A stretch of DNA of 64,000 bases, taken from Candidatus Chlorohelix allophototropha (GTDB lineage Bacteria; Chloroflexota; Chloroflexia; Chloroheliales; Chloroheliaceae). Location of the stretch: contig NZ_CP128400.1 in NCBI RefSeq assembly GCF_030389965.1, positions 558,001 to 622,000 on the forward strand, in the 5' to 3' direction. Below, one piece after another: positions 60,401 to 64,000 of the stretch. The translations under genes and the position numbers were made by a program. Each line of letters opens with the position of its first letter. Position 1 is the stretch's first letter. The notes beneath the pieces were generated by a model. The model was given only the letters and a program-made list of their open reading frames with translations, made no database searches and had not been told where the DNA came from.

Positions 60401-61837
60401 TAGCGGTATTTGGCTTCCTATCACAATATTATTCAGCCAGTCGCTTTGATAACCAAGAATAGAAGCTTCTGATCTTTTCAGGTCAAAACCGATTACACCT
60501 GCGTTCTGGCAGTTTGCAAATTCTTTTATATGTGCCAACGCTTTTTTAGTTATTATTTGCGGAGAATGCTCACCAAGTATAGAGCGATCAAGATTATGTA
60601 ATCCTTCAAGGCGCTTAGCGGTTATAATCTGCGCCTCCTCTGCAATTTTACGCTTGGTTATATCAATCATGAAGCCGATTTGATGACGATTGCCACCCTG
60701 TTCATCTTCTAATATATGTACCGTATCGTAAATCCAGACAATTCTGCCATCTGCCGCTATGAAACGGTACTCATGCTCGTAATCAGAGTTTTTGTACATC
60801 ATCTCGTTCATTAAATTGATGGTAGGGGTTCTATCTTCAGGATGTAAATGATTCTCCCAAAAATAGTTATTAAGCCACTCTCTACGAGTATATCCAAATA
60901 TGGATACTGCCTGTGGACCAATATAAACAATGCGCTTCTCAACAAAATCTGCTTCCCACAAAATTGCATTGGCTTTTTCTGTTAGAATCCTAAACTTGCG
61001 TTCATTTTCTTCTATATCTTTCAAGGCATTTCGATAATCGGTAACGTTGGTTAGCGCGCCTGCCACCCGAATCATAACCCCAGCTTCATTCCATTCAATA
61101 AAACCCCGACCCAGAATATAAATGGATTCACCTTTTATATCCTGCATTAGCATTTCTCTAGACCATTCATTTTCACTATGCCCTTCGTAATGCCGAGAGT
61201 TTGGTAAAGCTTCTTCAGGTTGGATGAGCAGGTTAATCAAAGGGGCATCAAAACTGATTTCTCCAAATAGAAGCTTGAAAGCATCATTTGTCCATACCAG
61301 TCGGTTAGCGAGGTCGATATCATAAAGGGCATCATTAGAAGAGCGGGTAATTAGTCGTAGTCGCTCTTCGCTTTTTTTCAAAGCGCTTTCAGCCTCTTTT
61401 TGTTCGGAAAGATCGTTTGATGTTCCAACAATATATTCTAGCAATTTTAACTGGGCATCATTACTTTTTTGCCGTAGGTTTTTACCCACAATATAGGGAA
61501 GAAGTTTTAAATAAGAATTATCCAGCCCTTTTATCAAAAAATCGGCTGCGCCCTCTCTTAAAGCTTTGAGCACTAATTCCTCATTACCAGATTCGGTGAT
61601 AAAAATAGCTGGAATATCTCCGGTTAGCCGAAGTATATCAAAGACAGTGCCATCTTTTAACAAATCCGCGGTTATAATTAGCTCAAAGGAATGCGCTTGA
61701 AGTAGAATTAGAGCCTCTACCACCGATGAGGCTATCCAATAGTTATAAGGTAGCATTTCTTGTGAAATGAAATTTTCAATTGCCGCTTGGTCATCAATGT
61801 TACTTTGAACTAGTAATACCCTAACTGTTTTGTCCAT
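57485..61837 (-). CDS. Large multi-PAS/GAF hybrid sensor histidine kinase
   Basis: A soluble sensor of 1450 aa with no transmembrane segment. A receiver-like N-terminus (about 1-125) is followed by two PAS/PAC units (about 155-400), a GAF domain (about 405-570), a coiled coil, and five further PAS/PAC units (about 590-1205; openings such as SEERLRLI, NERKFRIL, SKERLELI, SEERFKVL). The kinase core has His1236 in SHEFRTPLAT and HATPase boxes NLMTNACKYS, KDFGIGIP and GTGLGLTI. In the receiver the acceptor region reads LIITADLLKDG, with the usual Asp position unclear, so it may be a pseudo-receiver. It is the first gene of the operon and integrates many cytoplasmic signals. Ligands and cofactors are unknown. 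Confidence 0.9.
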   Translation of the reverse strand: MDKTVRVLLVQSNIDDQAAIENFISQEMLPYNYWIASSVVEALILLQAHSFELIITADLLKDGTVFDILRLTGDIPAIFITESGNEELVLKALREGAADFLIKGLDNSYLKLLPYIVGKNLRQKSNDAQLKLLEYIVGTSNDLSEQKEAESALKKSEERLRLITRSSNDALYDIDLANRLVWTNDAFKLLFGEISFDAPLINLLIQPEEALPNSRHYEGHSENEWSREMLMQDIKGESIYILGRGFIEWNEAGVMIRVAGALTNVTDYRNALKDIEENERKFRILTEKANAILWEADFVEKRIVYIGPQAVSIFGYTRREWLNNYFWENHLHPEDRTPTINLMNEMMYKNSDYEHEYRFIAADGRIVWIYDTVHILEDEQGGNRHQIGFMIDITKRKIAEEAQIITAKRLEGLHNLDRSILGEHSPQIITKKALAHIKEFANCQNAGVIGFDLKRSEASILGYQSDWLNNIVIGSQIPLNIFDIENLSEGSDLLLDDINSIKDRNTILYPKDVRSVLQVPLIRQDELLGVLWISSSVPFSISPYDQQIVHEVADLLAIAISQASLHEQIVTYSQELENRVLERTNELKRSKERLELIFHNSSDAIFLEYIGKGIAQINQAFITIFGCSERNCIGKNFIELASAESQAQLQLIMQEVLVNGITQQLEFKATRMSGDFFEAELSISSITDESGENGVVGIVRDITQRKQWEQQMLYHASLQNNVQEAVVATDASFKIRSWNKAAERIFGLKAEHAISRDFFEVFGEKSELLLRRYEILQQLEDKGNWNEEICYMRADEIEINLLSSIEVLENDEGEHIGAVCVSRDITARKRYQETLRKTTDQLQAIMDNSSAIIYVTDYDGNMLLLNRRYEELFIKDRSFSGKINLFDIYQTENARQYLENNRKVMELRKPIQFEEIVPQPDGIHIYLSIKSPLFDLDGKAYAICGVSTDITERKLMEEQLRENEAVLAEAQRMASIGNWSLDWEQKKFNWSEQAHRVLGYEQAIDIPDFNALINSCHSEDRQLLINAFEDVATNQVNFDGEIRFINPQGDGIYLYNRIKPIIKNGKVTHLFGTFQDITEQKAVEQALRESEERFKVLFEYSPDPLMLSTMDGIVLDVNNAFTELSGYSRFEAVEQPIVQLAIVSEDDMQLIRALFQKMEGTIAIPTLEVNFKRKDGVKLVVEIRAYKIHTRDNNYIFGSLYDITQRKEAEVSLRQALEKQKELTELKSRFVSTASHEFRTPLATIQAASDALQDYIERMNIEQVHRRVDKIHNAVKHMTQLLDDVLSISRIQEERVPFNPVLDDLRLFCLDIVDEIITLDENRHNFSFNAYDESLVTLFDRKLMRQVINNLMTNACKYSPVGSNIIFELARVNSNIIIKVKDFGIGIPEKDKSLLFDAFHRAANVGSVAGTGLGLTITLNAVEQHYGTISFESQVGEGSTFIVELPAFQV

Positions 61838-62320
61838 ATGCTATATTTCTTTTTACAAGGGAAATTATTAACAAAGAAATAATATGCGAAAGTTAAATAA
61901 TTCAATAAATCCAGAATGATTAGGATTACCTTCAACAATTATATACATCAAACTATATTATGTGGGTAGTGTATATATATTTTAATGCCCAAAATATCTT
62001 GAGATCAAACTGATTTGGTAAACTTTAGAAATGACATCCCAAGAAGAAAATAGTCTACTAAAAGCAGAAATCGAAATCGGAATAGATGCTAATCAATATA
62101 AATCCTCACTTAAACGTTCCAAACCCTCCTGATTAGACCGCCACACATTCGGATTTCCGCTCAATTGTTATGAAAATAATACTTTCTTTGCAATTGGATA
62201 ATACCTTTTTACAAAATGCCAAATCTTTTGAAATATCTATTAGTTAAGATAGAACTGTAAAGGAATACGAGCAGTGTGCTCGAACGAGGTTTAATCAATC
62301 TAAAATGAAGGGCAATTAGT
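61838..62320. other. Divergent intergenic region between sensor operon and protease gene
   Basis: About 480 bp, very AT-rich near 61900-62000. No convincing gene is present; a 33-codon frame at 62031-62132 has no ribosome-binding site. It should hold the promoters of both divergent units. The palindrome at 62268-62282 is listed separately. Confidence 0.45.
62268..62282. promoter_or_regulatory. Palindrome CGAGCA-GTG-TGCTCG upstream of htrA-like gene
   Basis: Perfect 6-bp arms with a 3-nt centre, 38 bp before the start codon. It could be an operator or a leader hairpin. Confidence 0.35.
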
Positions 62321-63754
62321 ATGAATTATAATAATGAAATTCCATCCCAGGAAGGAAACGAAAGCTTCTCGCCTTATCCAGAAGAGTATAATACTAACGA
62401 AATACCACAGCCAACCACTGGCATAGGCAATACGAGTCAGGCTTATTATGGCTACACGCAGCAAACTGCTAATTGGTATAACCCTACACCAGAAAATTTC
62501 CAGAATCCAACTGCACCATACAATCGTGCGCCTCGCAAAGCCGGAAAAGTGCTACGTTTTGTCATGTTTCCTGCACTGTTCTTGCTGGCGTTGATATTTG
62601 GTATGGTAGCTTCAAACATGTTTTTGAACGTAAATAATAGTTCTAAACCCGCAGGGTCAGTAGCCACTATAAACAATAATATCCCGGCAAAAGTAGTTCC
62701 GGCAAGTCTTTCCACTACTGCGGCAGGACAATTAACCGTTACACAAAACGCAGAAAAGAATCGCCCTGCTGTAGTGCAGATTACTACAATGCAAAACGCT
62801 AGCACCTCATCTCGAGTTAGTCCCTTCAGTGGAAACTCAAGCTCAAGTCCTATACAAACTGGCGTTGGCTCTGGTGTTATCTATGATGCCTCTGGCTATA
62901 TTCTTACCAATTACCATGTGGTGAACGGAGCGGATTCGCTACTCGTATCGCTACCGGACGGGCGTTCTTTTGATGGAACAGTGGTTGGTAAAGATATGAT
63001 AACTGACCTTGCCGTGGTCAAGATTGATGCTGGTGGCGCAAGCTTACCGGTAGCTGAGCTTGGCGACTCTTCACAGCTTAAAGTCGGCGATGGTGTAGTG
63101 GCAATTGGTAATGCCTTAGCTTTGCCGGGTGGTCCTACCGTTACCGCTGGCGTGGTTAGTGCGCTTGACCGTAGCGTAACTGAACCAAGTACATCCGGTG
63201 GTAATAGCCTGCGAAGTAATACTGCCAGTGGTCCCCAACTTTATGACTTAATTCAAACTGATGCCGCTATCAATCCCGGCAACAGTGGTGGCGCTTTGCT
63301 AGATATGCAGGGTAAAGTAATCGGTATCAATACACTGGTAGCTGGTCAGGCAGAAGCTGGTTATCAGGCAGAGGGAATCGGCTTTGCCATCTCTATCAAT
63401 CAGGCGAAGCTAATAATTGATCAACTGGTAGCAACGGGCAAGGTAGATCATGCCTTTCTAGGCATCTCGTTCCAACCTCTAACCCCGGCGGAAGCTAAAA
63501 AGCTTAGTCTTGCTACGGGTCAGGGTGGGTCGGTTGTGATGCAAGTACAAAGTGGTTCACCGGCAGCTCAAGCAGGAATTAGCAACGGAGATGTAATCAT
63601 CTCGATAGATGGTCAGAAAATAATCGGTGAATCGACTTTGGGCGAGATTATCAGCCAGCACAAACCGGGCGATAAAGTAAAGCTCGAAATCATCGGCAGT
63701 AACTCACAGTCACGGACTGTAGAAGTGACCCTAGGATTGCGAAATTCAGCTTAA
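62321..63754 (+). CDS. Membrane-anchored HtrA/DegP-type serine protease
   Basis: Envelope quality-control protease of 477 aa. A 72-residue cytoplasmic N-terminus rich in Asn, Tyr, Gln and Pro leads to one transmembrane helix (about 77-103) and a Ser/Thr/Asn-rich linker. The trypsin-like domain (about 140-360) has His199 in TNYHVV, Asp229 in TDLAVVK and Ser322 in INPGNSGGAL. A single PDZ domain follows (about 375-470; GISNGDVIISIDG). All triad residues are intact. The start ATG is followed by a clear reading frame, though the ribosome-binding site (AAGGGCAATTAGT) is modest. It is a monocistronic unit ended by a strong hairpin. Confidence 0.94.
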   Translation: MNYNNEIPSQEGNESFSPYPEEYNTNEIPQPTTGIGNTSQAYYGYTQQTANWYNPTPENFQNPTAPYNRAPRKAGKVLRFVMFPALFLLALIFGMVASNMFLNVNNSSKPAGSVATINNNIPAKVVPASLSTTAAGQLTVTQNAEKNRPAVVQITTMQNASTSSRVSPFSGNSSSSPIQTGVGSGVIYDASGYILTNYHVVNGADSLLVSLPDGRSFDGTVVGKDMITDLAVVKIDAGGASLPVAELGDSSQLKVGDGVVAIGNALALPGGPTVTAGVVSALDRSVTEPSTSGGNSLRSNTASGPQLYDLIQTDAAINPGNSGGALLDMQGKVIGINTLVAGQAEAGYQAEGIGFAISINQAKLIIDQLVATGKVDHAFLGISFQPLTPAEAKKLSLATGQGGSVVMQVQSGSPAAQAGISNGDVIISIDGQKIIGESTLGEIISQHKPGDKVKLEIIGSNSQSRTVEVTLGLRNSA

Positions 63755-63780
63755 CTTCCTAACCTTCTTTTCTCTCTTCT

Positions 63781-63823
63781 AAAGACCGGTATCTCTGGAA
63801 AATATCTAGGGCGACCGGTCTTT
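63781..63823 (+). terminator. Hairpin after the htrA-like gene
   Basis: AAAGACCGGT (63781-63790) and ACCGGTCTTT (63814-63823) form a perfect 10-bp stem with a 23-nt loop, 27 bp after the protease stop. The T3 that ends the stem is the only T-run. Confidence 0.65.
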
Positions 63824-63869
63824 GGATAAATAAAATTTATTATTTCAAGTAGCTTAAGGAGATTTGTCT

Positions 63870-64000
63870 GTGAGTATAGGTTCTATGGTTTTTAGAAAAA
63901 AGAGTTTTGTAGGTTTAATGTTTCTTTTGTTGTTAACTATTGCTCTGGTAGCTTGTGGCGATGCACCTACCAGCACTCCGGTTCCCGCCAACAATGCAAC
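63870..64000 (+). CDS. Lipoprotein, N-terminal fragment (cut by window edge)
   Basis: An open frame from GTG at 63870 to the right edge, 43 codons. AAGGAG at 63856-63861 lies 8 nt before the GTG. It encodes a basic N-terminus (FRKKS), a hydrophobic core (VGLMFLLLLTIALVA) and a lipobox LVAC-G at about residues 26-30, followed by a Thr/Pro/Ser-rich linker. It is a signal-peptidase II type lipoprotein; the mature domain is outside the window, so no function can be given. Confidence 0.8.
   Translation, partial: MSIGSMVFRKKSFVGLMFLLLLTIALVACGDAPTSTPVPANNA

Noticed and set aside
62031-62132. 33-codon frame starting MTSQEENSLL
   Set aside because: Looks protein-like but has no Shine-Dalgarno and is too short to support.
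1-64000. CRISPR arrays, tRNA, rRNA, prophage genes
   Set aside because: No regularly spaced repeats, cloverleaf-like sequences, rRNA motifs or phage structural genes were noticed by eye; a covariance-model scan would be decisive for small RNAs.

Overview
The window looks like chromosomal DNA of a free-living bacterium with a very large signalling repertoire, most probably a Chloroflexota member. The grounds are many one-component and multi-PAS sensors, zinc-ribbon Ser/Thr kinases, secreted beta-propeller proteins with a repeated FGYP/QWFER module, moderate GC and frequent TTG/GTG starts. No rRNA, tRNA or other phylogenetic marker is present, so this placement is inference. The left edge cuts a cheR gene and the right edge cuts a lipoprotein gene.

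Layout. (1) 1-8987, minus strand: a compact chemosensory operon read mcp > cheW > cheW-like > stand-alone HPt > hybrid cheA-REC > single-domain receiver > cheB > cheR, with repeated ATGA or longer stop/start overlaps. (2) 9150-17695, minus: CNNM/CorC-type membrane protein > PP2C phosphatase > Ser/Thr kinase-TPR > VWA protein > FHA protein > coiled-coil protein. The phosphatase, kinase and FHA protein all begin with repeated CxxC zinc ribbons, so this reads as one phospho-threonine signalling module. (3) 18004-19503: hslU without hslV. (4) 19672-30303, plus: a thiolase, a NarL-type two-component pair, then a polyhydroxyalkanoate (PHA) operon with a ScpB-like methylmalonyl-CoA decarboxylase, thiolase (PhaA role), class I PHA synthase, hotdog thioesterase and reductase (PhaB role). 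(5) 30635-36082, minus: histidine degradation operon hutG-hutU-hutI-hutH. (6) 36180-37683: a complete IS66-family insertion with an 8-bp target duplication, then a ZIP-like transporter and a class V aminotransferase.

(7) 40220-52942: envelope and secreted functions. These are a small membrane-anchored protein, a membrane Ser/Thr kinase, two tandem NHL-propeller proteins, a DUF4097-like protein, a 2TM protein, a two-repeat secreted protein, an OmpR-type regulator and a polysaccharide deacetylase carrying the same FGYP-type module as the propellers. (8) 53253-61837, minus: a sensor operon of a 1450-residue multi-PAS/GAF kinase, a receiver-kinase, a PAS kinase and a REC-GGDEF-EAL protein, which suggests phosphorelay control of cyclic-di-GMP turnover. 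(9) 62321-64000: a membrane-anchored HtrA-type protease and the start of a lipoprotein.

The most unusual parts are the zinc-ribbon kinase/phosphatase/VWA/FHA operon, the shared FGYP/QWFER surface module, the decarboxylase placed inside a PHA operon, and the detached HPt protein overlapping cheA. No CRISPR array, prophage, tRNA or rRNA gene was seen.
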